From assembly GCA_946478915.1 (NCBI GenBank), contig CAMLER010000354.1, positions 1-5,812 on the forward strand: a DNA stretch of 5,812 bases, in the 5' to 3' direction. Of this stretch, positions 1-5,293 are shown one piece after another. Below the pieces are notes generated by a model. That model was not told the DNA's origin and did not search any database. It saw nothing but the letters and a program-made list of their open reading frames with translations. The stretch is from an uncultured Chryseolinea sp. Lineage in GTDB: Bacteria > Bacteroidota > Bacteroidia > Cytophagales > Cyclobacteriaceae. Each line of letters opens with the position of its first letter. The stretch's first letter is position 1. The position numbers and the translations under genes were made by a program.

Positions 1-157
1 TGTTGGTGTTCTTCACCAACAAGCGCAGGCACGTGGGTTCACCGTATGCAATCTTACACATCAGAGGAGCGCCGACAACTATTACGATTCATTTTCTTAT
101 GAAGAAACAATTATTCGAGTGCAGCAGGTTTGTTGGTGAAGAACACCAACAAAGGCT
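1..157. repeat. Palindrome-bounded repeat element, copy 1 (REPIN/MITE-like)
   Basis: This is the first of two direct copies with a period of about 240 bp. The left end is a palindrome (TTGTTGGTG, loop TTCTT, CACCAACAA) that the window cuts by one base. The right end, at 130-152, is the exact reverse complement of the same 23-nt palindrome (loop AAGAA). The element therefore has terminal inverted repeats that are each hairpins. Hand alignment with copy 2 gives about 10 mismatches plus two short indels, roughly 93% identity, and similarity stops just after the right palindrome. An open frame runs through it, but the reading shifts between copies because of a 1-base indel, so I regard it as non-coding. 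Two inverted hairpins around a short unique core is the layout of REP doublets mobilised by RAYT transposases; that mechanism is inference, as no transposase is in the window. Confidence 0.8.
130..152. repeat. Perfect 23-nt palindrome at right end of repeat copy 1
   Basis: The arms TTGTTGGTG and CACCAACAA pair over 9 bp (10 with the flanking T and A) around the loop AAGAA. It is the reverse complement of the left-end palindrome at 240-262, whose loop reads TTCTT. The loop therefore gives the otherwise symmetric hairpin a direction, and the two ends point towards each other. Confidence 0.85.
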
Positions 158-239
158 GAGATCGCGATACGTTCCTAACTGGTAACGGGCAGTTCTTACA
201 ACATTCAATTTCTTTCGTGGTGGACTACAAACGACGCCC

Positions 240-262
240 TTGTTGGTGTTCTTCACCAACAA
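240..262. repeat. Perfect 23-nt palindrome at left end of repeat copy 2
   Basis: A 9-bp stem (10 with flanking C239 and G263) encloses the loop TTCTT. The same sequence occupies 1-22 at the window start, missing only its first base. No T-run follows on either strand, so it is not a typical intrinsic terminator. Confidence 0.85.
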
Positions 263-394
263 GCGCAGGCACGTGGGTTCACCGTATGCAATCTTCCACA
301 ACATAGGAGCGCCGACAACTATTATGATTCTATTTCCTGATGAAAAAACGGTTATTCGAGTGCAGCAGGTTTGTTGGTGGAGAACACAAAGGCT
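240..394. repeat. Palindrome-bounded repeat element, copy 2 (right end degraded)
   Basis: This is the second copy of the element at 1-157. Its first 55 bases are identical to copy 1, and the core has scattered substitutions and one inserted base around 331. The left palindrome (240-262) is perfect, with a 9-bp stem extendable to 10 by the flanking C/G pair. The right palindrome (about 370-390) is decayed: one A-to-G change in the loop and a 4-base deletion remove most of the second arm. The first copy is thus structurally intact and this one is damaged at one end. The 83 bases between copies (about 158-239) do not align over any length with the bases after copy 2, so the unit is the ~155-bp element and not a simple tandem repeat of 240 bp. 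Confidence 0.8.
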
Positions 395-439
395 AGAGGC
401 TTTGTGTCTCTTTCGTGATGCCGTGCTTGCATTCGTGGA

Positions 440-637
440 TTAGCCTTCCCTCTGCTCTTCATAGAGCTTTCGAAGCCTGGCATCCTTGCGGATTTCATCA
501 AGTTGATTTAAGCTCGCAAGTAATTTTACATCAGCCTTAATTGAAGCAACGTCTTCTCTAATCGGGGAAAGATGCTTCACAATGATGTTCTCTATTTTGG
601 TCAGATCGTCGGTTTCAAGAGGCATAATCGGTGACAT
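440..637 (-). CDS. Small predicted coiled-coil protein, function unknown
   Basis: I do not recognise this 65-residue protein by name. It is highly charged and almost entirely helix-forming, with no signal peptide or membrane segment. Leucine, isoleucine and valine recur with roughly heptad spacing through residues 12-45, around IENIIV, LSPIREDVASI and VKLLASL, which suggests a short coiled coil, perhaps an oligomerising or adaptor peptide. The tail (LDEIRKDARLRKLYEEQ) is strongly charged. The start at 637 is favoured because a good Bacteroidota promoter lies 90-120 bases upstream in the right orientation. A second ATG four codons in is possible. No Shine-Dalgarno is visible, as for the other genes here. 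The gene ends 46 bases from repeat copy 2. The promoter supports a real gene, but its size leaves some doubt. Confidence 0.62.
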   Translation of the reverse strand: MSPIMPLETDDLTKIENIIVKHLSPIREDVASIKADVKLLASLNQLDEIRKDARLRKLYEEQREG

Positions 638-660
638 TTAAAATTGTACTTAACGTTAAT

Positions 661-674
661 GACGCGTAAGCGTC
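661..674 (-). other. Leader hairpin upstream of the 65-aa gene
   Basis: A 5-bp GC-rich stem (GACGC/GCGTC) encloses a 4-base loop. It lies inside the inferred leader, 23 bases before the start codon. A palindrome, TTAACGTTAA, lies at 650-659 between the hairpin and the gene. Together they could affect translation or mRNA stability, or serve as a protein site; nothing decides between these. Confidence 0.4.
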
Positions 675-726
675 TGTGTTTAGATCTTAGAATTCACGCG
701 AAGACCTTGCATAACACTTTAGGATA

Positions 727-757
727 CAAAGGTACCAAAGGACGTCGCCATTGCAAA
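727..757 (-). promoter_or_regulatory. Bacteroidota-type promoter for the 65-aa gene
   Basis: On the minus strand, TTTG (754-757) is followed by exactly 19 bases and then TACCTTTG (727-734). This matches the known Bacteroidota primary-sigma consensus: -33 TTTG, -7 TAnnTTTG, spacing 19-21. Transcription would start near 720, giving a leader of about 80 bases before the ATG at 637. It is the best promoter match in the window. Confidence 0.72.
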
Positions 758-930
758 CTACTTGTCTAAAAAAAACCTGGTGAACCTATGCAAAGGTAAA
801 TTTTGTTTGATAATTAAAATTACTCAGCGATTTTTGGAAGGCAGTCCAGCTGCAGGAGATTCATTTGATTAGAACTATAGTGTTAATCCCATAAAATTAA
901 AAATTCACGGTCCGCGACTAATATAAAGTT

Positions 931-1383
931 CTACCGGGCCGCCAGAGGTACCTCATAATACTGCAGCGCCCACTCAACCATATACCTAACTCTCGACGGC
1001 ACGATGCGATACATAATCAACTCCGGGTTGTCGATTGAGCCAAGATAATGCTTCAACAAATTATTCGAACTCCAGATCTCTTCCAAAATTTTTCGATCGG
1101 CAACTATCTCAGCTGTCCCTGTGATACGAACCTGGTTATGATCATCGTCAATATAACTTAATTCAACCTTTGGATTTTCTTGAATCTCGGCAGTCTTCCC
1201 ATAACTCTTAAGGTTGGCAACATATACGATAAATCCATCAGTCCGGACGGGGGATACCGGACGCACGCGTGGTTGATCGCCTTCAACGGTGGCAAGTTGA
1301 GGAAATCGAACTTTCTTAATCAGCGCAGCAGCCAAATTGCGCACTTCTGCAGGATCAATAGACTTTGGTGTGGGTTTGCTCAT
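931..1383 (-). CDS. Pyridoxamine 5'-phosphate oxidase-fold (FMN split-barrel) family protein
   Basis: This 150-residue protein has the size and pattern of the small single-domain members of the PNPOx-like superfamily, which bind FMN, F420 or haem in a dimeric split barrel. Visible features are the first strands at residues 28-45 (QLATVEGDQPRVRPVSPV), with the RxRP segment typical of the cofactor phosphate-binding region. A second strand pair is at 50-58. The segment at 60-78, K..E.....NPKVELSY, is a family hallmark, and R86-ITGTAEIV forms a central strand. The end, MYRIVPSRVRYMVEW (124-138), is also typical of the group. It is not the true PdxH enzyme, which is longer and has a conserved C-terminal segment; the substrate cannot be told. 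Cytoplasmic, with no signal peptide. It is divergent from the VTT gene, with starts 107 bases apart. Confidence 0.88.
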   Translation of the reverse strand: MSKPTPKSIDPAEVRNLAAALIKKVRFPQLATVEGDQPRVRPVSPVRTDGFIVYVANLKSYGKTAEIQENPKVELSYIDDDHNQVRITGTAEIVADRKILEEIWSSNNLLKHYLGSIDNPELIMYRIVPSRVRYMVEWALQYYEVPLAAR

Positions 1384-1418
1384 AAAGTAATAAGTAATCG
1401 CATGTTAACTAAAAAAAT

Positions 1419-1426
1419 CAAACATA
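1419..1426 (-). promoter_or_regulatory. Possible -7 element for the PNPOx-fold gene
   Basis: On the minus strand the sequence reads TATGTTTG, an exact fit to TAnnTTTG, 35 bases before the ATG at 1383. No TTTG lies 19-21 bases further upstream, so only half of the expected promoter is present. Confidence 0.4.
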
Positions 1427-1490
1427 TCCGCTTCAAAAATGCTGATCTCTGGGATTTTTAATCCATAACCAATACGCTATATTGTTGCTC

Positions 1491-2129
1491 ATGCGACTAT
1501 TATTTCTCTTTATCGGATTAGCAGCCATCGTGTTATTAACATTTTTTATATGGGGAGATCGTTTTACGGAAATATTTTCACAGACTGGTACGGTGAACTG
1601 GCTTGCACAATATGGAAGTTGGGCCTGGGCAGTAGCCGTGGTTTTATTAATGGCTGATCTGCTGCTTCCACTACCTGCGACCATTATCATTGCCGCCCTG
1701 GGATATATCTATGGACCAATAGCCGGAGGGTTGATCAGTGTAGCGGGTTCGTTTATGGCTGGTTCGCTAGGATATTGGCTGTGCAGAACCATGGGCGAGA
1801 AGACGGCGATCGCGTTGTTGGGTCGAAAGGATTACCAACGCGGCAAAAGAATGTCAGGCAAGGTAGGAGGGTGGATTGTTGCGATATCCCGGTGGCTACC
1901 GGTTTTTCCGGAGGTGATTTCATGCATGGCGGGGTTGACACGGATGCCGGCGGGTTATTTTCATGCCGCCCTTTTGTGCGGTACTATGCCATTCGGCTTT
2001 ATATATGCCTACGTTGGATATACTGGCGTCGAAGATCCCTTGCTTGCGATCGTTCTGAGCGCAGGGCTTCCGCCAATTATCTGGTTTGCAATACGACCGC
2101 TCTTTCAATCATCATTCAAGGGAGAGTGA
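1491..2129 (+). CDS. VTT-domain (DedA/TVP38/TMEM64-like) inner-membrane protein
   Basis: This 212-residue polytopic membrane protein carries a VTT (SNARE-associated) domain. There is an N-terminal helix at about 3-21 and helices near 45-58 and 64-84. A further hydrophobic segment at 85-98 is followed by a basic, polar region at 99-125 (GRKDYQRGKR). The diagnostic core is R134-WLPVFPE and G148, followed by MPAGYFHAALLCGTMPF and AYVG (152-175). This matches the re-entrant loop pattern F/Y..R..P...G.....G..P of the family. The last helix is about 186-204. Relatives are linked to lipid scrambling or undecaprenyl-phosphate recycling, but this member's substrate is unknown. I chose ATG 1491 over an in-frame TTG three codons earlier, because ATG is usual and the peptide MRLLFLFIG is a good membrane start. 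It is transcribed alone; hairpins follow the stop. Confidence 0.9.
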   Translation: MRLLFLFIGLAAIVLLTFFIWGDRFTEIFSQTGTVNWLAQYGSWAWAVAVVLLMADLLLPLPATIIIAALGYIYGPIAGGLISVAGSFMAGSLGYWLCRTMGEKTAIALLGRKDYQRGKRMSGKVGGWIVAISRWLPVFPEVISCMAGLTRMPAGYFHAALLCGTMPFGFIYAYVGYTGVEDPLLAIVLSAGLPPIIWFAIRPLFQSSFKGE

Positions 2130-2188
2130 AATATTTCTGTGCCACGGAGCCACGAAGACACAAATCATAAAGAATTTTAGTGTTGGCT

Positions 2189-2215
2189 AGTATTCATTTC
2201 TGAATACTTTTCTGT
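2189..2215 (+). terminator. Weak AT-rich hairpin terminator after the VTT gene
   Basis: AGTATTC (2189-2195) pairs perfectly with GAATACT (2202-2208) around a 6-base loop, followed by TTTTCTGTTTTT. It lies 60 bases past the VTT stop codon. The stem is AT-rich, so termination may be inefficient. A second AATACT at 2225-2230 offers an alternative partner for the 5' arm. Confidence 0.45.
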
Positions 2216-2263
2216 TTTTATATAAATACTAATCCTACTTTGTCATGTTTGCGATTTTTGAAG

Positions 2264-2323
2264 GGGGGATAGGGAATAAGACGCGCACTTTGCGACGACA
2301 TCCTTATTCCCTATTCCTTTTTT
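2264..2323 (+). terminator. Long hairpin with T-run after the VTT gene
   Basis: GGGATAGGGAATAAG (2266-2280) pairs with the stretch 2303-2317 over about 15 bp with one G-T pair. The 22-base loop has its own small CGC/GCG stem. The sequence then runs into six Ts (2318-2323). This is a strong intrinsic-terminator shape for plus-strand transcripts arriving from 2129, and probably the main stop for that gene. Confidence 0.6.
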
Positions 2324-2412
2324 CTAACCAGACAGAGTAGAACTAATCAACCTTCCTCTTTGGCAAGTAAAATTTTTGGTGTCTTAGATTCTTTGTGGCC
2401 ATCTTTTTTATG

Positions 2413-2447
2413 AAAAAAAAAGAGGCTGCGTGTGGCGGCCTCTTTTT
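2413..2447 (-). terminator. Intrinsic terminator of the outer-membrane barrel gene (bidirectional shape)
   Basis: AAAAAGAGGC (2417-2426) and GCCTCTTTTT (2438-2447) form a perfect 10-bp stem with an 11-base loop. Read on the minus strand, the stem is followed by a run of nine Ts in total, 20 bases beyond the stop codon at 2468. The plus strand also ends in TTTTT, so it may stop read-through from both sides. Confidence 0.85.
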
Positions 2448-2467
2448 CATCCGAAAATCATTTTGGA

Positions 2468-3061
2468 TTACTTTCCAAATAACTTATATCCTACAGAAAA
2501 CTGAAGGTTATAATTTTTCCACTTCATCTCAGCATCTTCTACGTCAAGAACATTCGAGAAACCTTTTACGAAGCGCGCACCGAAATTAAGGCCCATTGGC
2601 AAATCAATACCGACACCAATTGCGACACCGATGTCTGTCGACTTCATCATGTCTTTCATATCTTCGTCATCTCCACCATCTGCCTTAGCCTTGGCTGACA
2701 TTAATACACCAATTTGAGGTCCGGCGTGGACGCTGAACAATTCGGTGAAATTATAACGAACCAGTACTGGGACAGTGATGTAATTCAGTGCCAGCGTACC
2801 TCCGTTTTGCTTGTAACCCTGACCTGAGAAGAGAATTTCAGGTTGAACACCAAACTTTTCAGAAAGCATCGCGGTTAAATAACCACCTGCGTGAAGGCTT
2901 GGCCTGAAGCTTGGGCTTACTGTGAAGCCGTCAATCTCCGTGCTTGAGATAGTTTGATTGGCAAGGTTTAATCCCAATTTTAAACCACCACTAACACCTT
3001 GCGCCATCGCGCCGTAAGATATCAGCGTCACGCATGCAACAAGGGATAATAATTTTTTCAT
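2468..3061 (-). CDS. PorT-like secreted outer-membrane beta-barrel protein
   Basis: This 197-residue precursor has a clear Sec signal peptide: MKK, a hydrophobic core at 4-17, and an AMA-QG cleavage site after residue 20. The mature part alternates hydrophobic and polar residues as a small barrel does. It shows the usual landmarks of the Bacteroidota PorT/OMP_b-brl_2 family: GLKLGLNLAN near the start, VQPEILFSGQGY (72-83), YITVPVLVRYNF (94-105), VHAGPQIGVLMS (111-122), GARFVKGFSNV (161-171) and a closing NLQFSVGYKLF strand. An acidic, methionine-rich segment at about 128-140 (DGGDDEDMKDMM) is probably an external loop. Function within this family is mostly undefined. ATG 3061 is preferred over an in-frame TTG eight codons upstream because it puts the signal peptide at the N-terminus. 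It appears monocistronic, with its own terminator. Confidence 0.9.
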   Translation of the reverse strand: MKKLLSLVACVTLISYGAMAQGVSGGLKLGLNLANQTISSTEIDGFTVSPSFRPSLHAGGYLTAMLSEKFGVQPEILFSGQGYKQNGGTLALNYITVPVLVRYNFTELFSVHAGPQIGVLMSAKAKADGGDDEDMKDMMKSTDIGVAIGVGIDLPMGLNFGARFVKGFSNVLDVEDAEMKWKNYNLQFSVGYKLFGK

Positions 3062-3091
3062 AGTTTCATTGTTTTGGTTTGACAAAAAATA

Positions 3092-3137
3092 GTATTAAAC
3101 ATGTGCCCCATCCCTAAGGGGTCTACTGGTTTAATAT
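3092..3137 (-). promoter_or_regulatory. Inverted repeat upstream of the barrel gene
   Basis: TATTAAAC (3093-3100) and GTTTAATA (3129-3136) are perfect inverted arms. Inside them, CCCC (3106-3109) and GGGG (3118-3121) form a second nested stem. The structure lies 31-76 bases before the start codon. It could be a folded leader or an operator; no exact TAnnTTTG promoter is visible nearby to tell which. Confidence 0.45.
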
Positions 3138-3521
3138 GAAGCAATATTAGCGGGTTGCTAAACGATCAGAAACTTCGTGTGAGGTTCTAATATACACATG
3201 TAAGTATTGCTCTCCGGTTTATGACGACATCTAACAGACATCAAAAAAGGCCTGCCAATACCTTAAGAAGCCATGTTTTATGCAAATTTCAAGAATTTCA
3301 TTTATGATAAATGTGGCTGTTGTGCGAAGTTTAGTTTTTATTACATTCCGGAGAAAAAACTTTGTTTTCTGCGGTTACCTCAACACAGCGATGTTTTAAG
3401 AATTCTGGCGATCAAAAAATAAAGGCTAACGTTATGCTGTTGGAAATAAGGTTTCCTATAGAATGCGTAATACAGTACTAACTGTCAAAATACCATTATC
3501 AAAATATTGTTGGCTAAGGAA
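3138..3521. other. Non-coding intergenic stretch, nothing assigned
   Basis: About 384 AT-rich bases between two minus-strand genes hold no convincing gene, RNA or promoter. Two small hairpins near the end of the oxidoreductase gene are visible: GGAAA/TTTCC at 3442-3456 and ACAGT/ACTGT at 3472-3485. Neither has a T-run on the minus strand, so I do not call them terminators. The short plus-strand frame starting near 3463 overlaps the oxidoreductase 3' end and looks spurious. Confidence 0.5.
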
Positions 3522-4625
3522 TCAGCTTGCTATTTTTTCCTTTTTACCAGACTTGAGTGACCGGTGTATAGCATCGATGATCAGCATATCACGCCAACCA
3601 TCTTCGCCTTTTACAATCGATTCTTTATTTTCCGTAACACAGCGGGCAAAGTCGTCAATTTGCAGTTTTTGCTGAAAGACGTGCTCAAACTTTAACTCCC
3701 CATTCGAGGTTCTGCCGGCCTGGCCTGTATAAGGCGTGCAAGGATTTAATTCAATAAATCCATTGGTGCAACCTGCATACAGCCTGTCAATTTGGGCAAC
3801 AGGTCCCGCATATGAGTTGCAAAGCGTTCCATCTGCCCATTCCAACTGCCACGTAAATGTTTCATCTATTTCTTTAAACAGATCCTTTCTCTTTGTCGTC
3901 GCTTGCGCCGTAACAAAAACAGGTTCCTTTCCTTTGGTGTGCCGCGCACTTTGGATTGGGTATACACCAAGGTTGTAAAGGGAACCTCCGCCCATTGACT
4001 TTTTAACTTTCCACGAATCAGGCTCGGGTGCAAAAGAATAACCTAACGCGCACTCCATATAATTTATGGGTCCGAATGCTTCGCTTTGTCCAAGACGTTT
4101 CGCTTCCTTAAAGAAATTATCGTAGTGCATCCGATAGCCTATTGATAATTTTCGGTTTGCTTTCCTGGCAGCTTCAATCATCCGCATGGCTTCCTCGGCA
4201 GTGAGCGCCATTGGTTTCTCGCATATCACGTGCTTTCCTGCTTCCAACGCTCGGATCGAATATTCCGCATGCATGCTGTTGGGCAACACGATGTAGACGA
4301 TGTCGATTGAATTATTATTAGCGATGTCATTGAAATTATTATAATCGTATATATTCTTTGAAGGAATATTATATTTTTTTGCCCACTCTTCCGCCTTCGA
4401 GGGTGTCCCTGTAACAATTGACGAAAGGTAACAACGTTCGGTTTCTGACAATGCTCGTGATAATACCGTAGTGCTGTAGTTTCCCAGACCCACCAAAGCC
4501 ACGCCCAAGAGTGTTTTGCTTTGAGCTGCGCAGGAAGTAAATGGGAGTGAGGGAAGAACAAGACTGGCTGTCGATAAAAGGCCCAAATTTTTAACGAACT
4601 CTCTTCTGGAATTTTTTTCCGCCAT
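3522..4625 (-). CDS. Tat-exported Gfo/Idh/MocA family oxidoreductase
   Basis: This 367-residue protein begins with a twin-arginine signal (NSRREFVKN, RR at 7-8, then a hydrophobic stretch at 14-31). Cys32 follows Thr-Ser and could be lipidated. The Rossmann domain starts at 40 with GVALVGLGNYS (G46, G48), an unusual variant of the GxGxxG loop. The family EKP motif is at 136-138, with Lys137 as the expected catalytic lysine. The C-terminal alpha/beta sheet domain shows GGGSLYNLGVYPI (212-224). Its Tyr222 aligns with the catalytic tyrosine of periplasmic glucose-fructose oxidoreductase, and H229 is close by. Relatives carry out NAD(P)-dependent redox steps on sugars or sugar derivatives, some with tightly bound cofactor. 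The Tat signal implies folding with cofactor before export. The sugar is unknown. It stands alone, divergent from the small secreted gene. Confidence 0.92.
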   Translation of the reverse strand: MAEKNSRREFVKNLGLLSTASLVLPSLPFTSCAAQSKTLLGVALVGLGNYSTTVLSRALSETERCYLSSIVTGTPSKAEEWAKKYNIPSKNIYDYNNFNDIANNNSIDIVYIVLPNSMHAEYSIRALEAGKHVICEKPMALTAEEAMRMIEAARKANRKLSIGYRMHYDNFFKEAKRLGQSEAFGPINYMECALGYSFAPEPDSWKVKKSMGGGSLYNLGVYPIQSARHTKGKEPVFVTAQATTKRKDLFKEIDETFTWQLEWADGTLCNSYAGPVAQIDRLYAGCTNGFIELNPCTPYTGQAGRTSNGELKFEHVFQQKLQIDDFARCVTENKESIVKGEDGWRDMLIIDAIHRSLKSGKKEKIAS

Positions 4626-4894
4626 GGTGCAAAGTTTAGTGAGAAGGTAACAAAAAGTCGCCCTTATCTCAAGCTAAGTTACGGGGGCAGGCTCAATGAT
4701 AACGAAGTTAATATGGGATGATTTTGGGGTGTAAAATCCCATTTGTAGATAATGGTCAGCATCCCAAATTGGGGCGCTAAATACCAATAGCGTGGCGACA
4801 CAAAATTGGCAGTTTTTAATGATCTGAACGCGGCAAAAAAATTGGTACGAGTTTTTCTTGTTTTTTAGGAAACGCGCAACCAACAACCACCGAT
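4626..4894. promoter_or_regulatory. Divergent intergenic region with nested inverted repeats
   Basis: These 269 bases must carry the promoters of both the oxidoreductase (minus) and the small secreted gene (plus), though no exact TTTG/TAnnTTTG pair is found. ATGGGAT (4713-4719) pairs with ATCCCAT (4736-4742). The overlapping TGGGATG (4714-4720) also pairs with CATCCCA (4760-4766), giving alternative folds. A compact near-palindrome, CCCAAATTGGG, lies at 4763-4773. Another hairpin, CGCTA/TAGCG, lies at 4775-4792. The cluster resembles operator sites or a folded leader. No gene is seen. Confidence 0.45.
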
Positions 4895-5266
4895 ATGAAA
4901 ACACTGTCTGGCTTTCTGTTCATCATTGCAATCCTGTCTTTTTTTCCTTCGTCCCAAGTACTTTCCCAAGACACCGCTCTCGCTAGAGTTGACACCAAAG
5001 AAATAGAGAAAAAAACTGATAAGCCTTTCAATGAAGGTGTTAAATCTTCTGAAAACTCATCAGTGGAGACTGAAGAAAGCACGCAAGTAAAATTTGTCGT
5101 CCCTGAGATGCGGGATCGGAGTTCCAAAGGCATACTCGATAGCAAAGCAGGACCCAATGGCGAGGATGTCCAAATGGATAAGCAAGGCTACTATTACCTC
5201 AGCGAAGATGGTAAGAAGGTTCGAATAAATAGCAAGGACTTGCGGGATAAAGCCAAGCATAGCTAA
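4895..5266 (+). CDS. Small secreted protein of unknown function
   Basis: This 123-residue protein is one I do not recognise. A Sec signal peptide is clear: MKT, a hydrophobic core at 7-17, and likely cleavage at VLS-QD after residue 24. No lipobox cysteine is present; in fact the protein has no cysteine at all. The mature part is very hydrophilic. Residues 25-66 are rich in Lys, Glu, Ser and Thr and look disordered. The C-terminal third (84-123) is more ordered in appearance: GPNGEDVQMDKQGYYYLSEDGKKVRI resembles short beta motifs of the G-x-YYY-x-GKKV type, followed by a charged helix (KDLRDKAK). It probably ends up in the periplasm. The ATG at 4895 is fixed by the signal peptide; no Shine-Dalgarno precedes it. 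It faces away from the oxidoreductase. Confidence 0.75.
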   Translation: MKTLSGFLFIIAILSFFPSSQVLSQDTALARVDTKEIEKKTDKPFNEGVKSSENSSVETEESTQVKFVVPEMRDRSSKGILDSKAGPNGEDVQMDKQGYYYLSEDGKKVRINSKDLRDKAKHS

Positions 5267-5293
5267 AATAATAGTACTTGGTTAGGATACGTT

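Larger units (their letters stand above)
638..930. other. Intergenic spacer with promoter elements, no gene seen
   Basis: This 293-base AT-rich spacer separates two minus-strand genes. It contains the promoter at 727-757, the leader hairpin at 661-674, and a second exact minus-strand TACCTTTG at 791-798 that lacks a TTTG at the right distance. No reading frame of useful length, tRNA-like fold or strong terminator is visible. The stretch 800-930, just downstream of the oxidase-fold gene, has no GC-rich hairpin with a T-run. Confidence 0.5.
2141..2399. repeat. Imperfect inverted repeat pair flanking the convergent intergenic region
   Basis: The arm at 2141-2164 (GCCACGGAGC...AGACACAAA) and the reverse complement of 2376-2399 (GCCACAAAGA...AGACACCAA) agree at 17 of 24 positions without gaps. 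The arms sit just inside the two convergent genes' ends and enclose the two plus-strand terminator-like hairpins. Such inverted arms are compatible with an old miniature element or a dispersed intergenic repeat. With no transposase or target duplication visible, this remains tentative. Confidence 0.45.

Noticed and set aside
1..394. CRISPR array
   Set aside because: Only two long repeats with a period of about 240 bp, repeat cores far longer than CRISPR repeats, and no cas genes.
3..443. Two similar plus-strand reading frames (60 and 67 aa, both containing FFTNKRRHVGSPYAI) within the repeat copies
   Set aside because: The similarity is a direct result of the DNA repeat. A 1-base indel shifts the frame within the core, the ends fall in palindromes, and no promoter is seen, so I treat them as spurious.
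1482..1490. TTG start three codons upstream for the VTT-domain gene
   Set aside because: An ATG at 1491 is available and begins a good membrane-protein N-terminus; the extension adds nothing recognisable.
1775..2170. 131-aa plus-strand frame overlapping the VTT gene, and the opposite-strand frames there
   Set aside because: The VTT frame has clear family motifs and helices; the overlapping frames show no recognisable composition and are shadows.
3062..3085. TTG start eight codons upstream for the barrel protein
   Set aside because: It would place a polar stretch ahead of a standard MKK signal peptide; ATG at 3061 fits far better.
4626..4650. Promoter close to the oxidoreductase start (TAAACTTTG on the minus strand)
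   Set aside because: It has one base too many for TAnnTTTG, lies only a few bases from the ATG, and the nearest TTTG upstream is too close.
4816..5157. 113-aa minus-strand frame opposite the small secreted gene
   Set aside because: The plus-strand frame has a clean signal peptide and sensible start and stop; the antisense product has no recognisable features.
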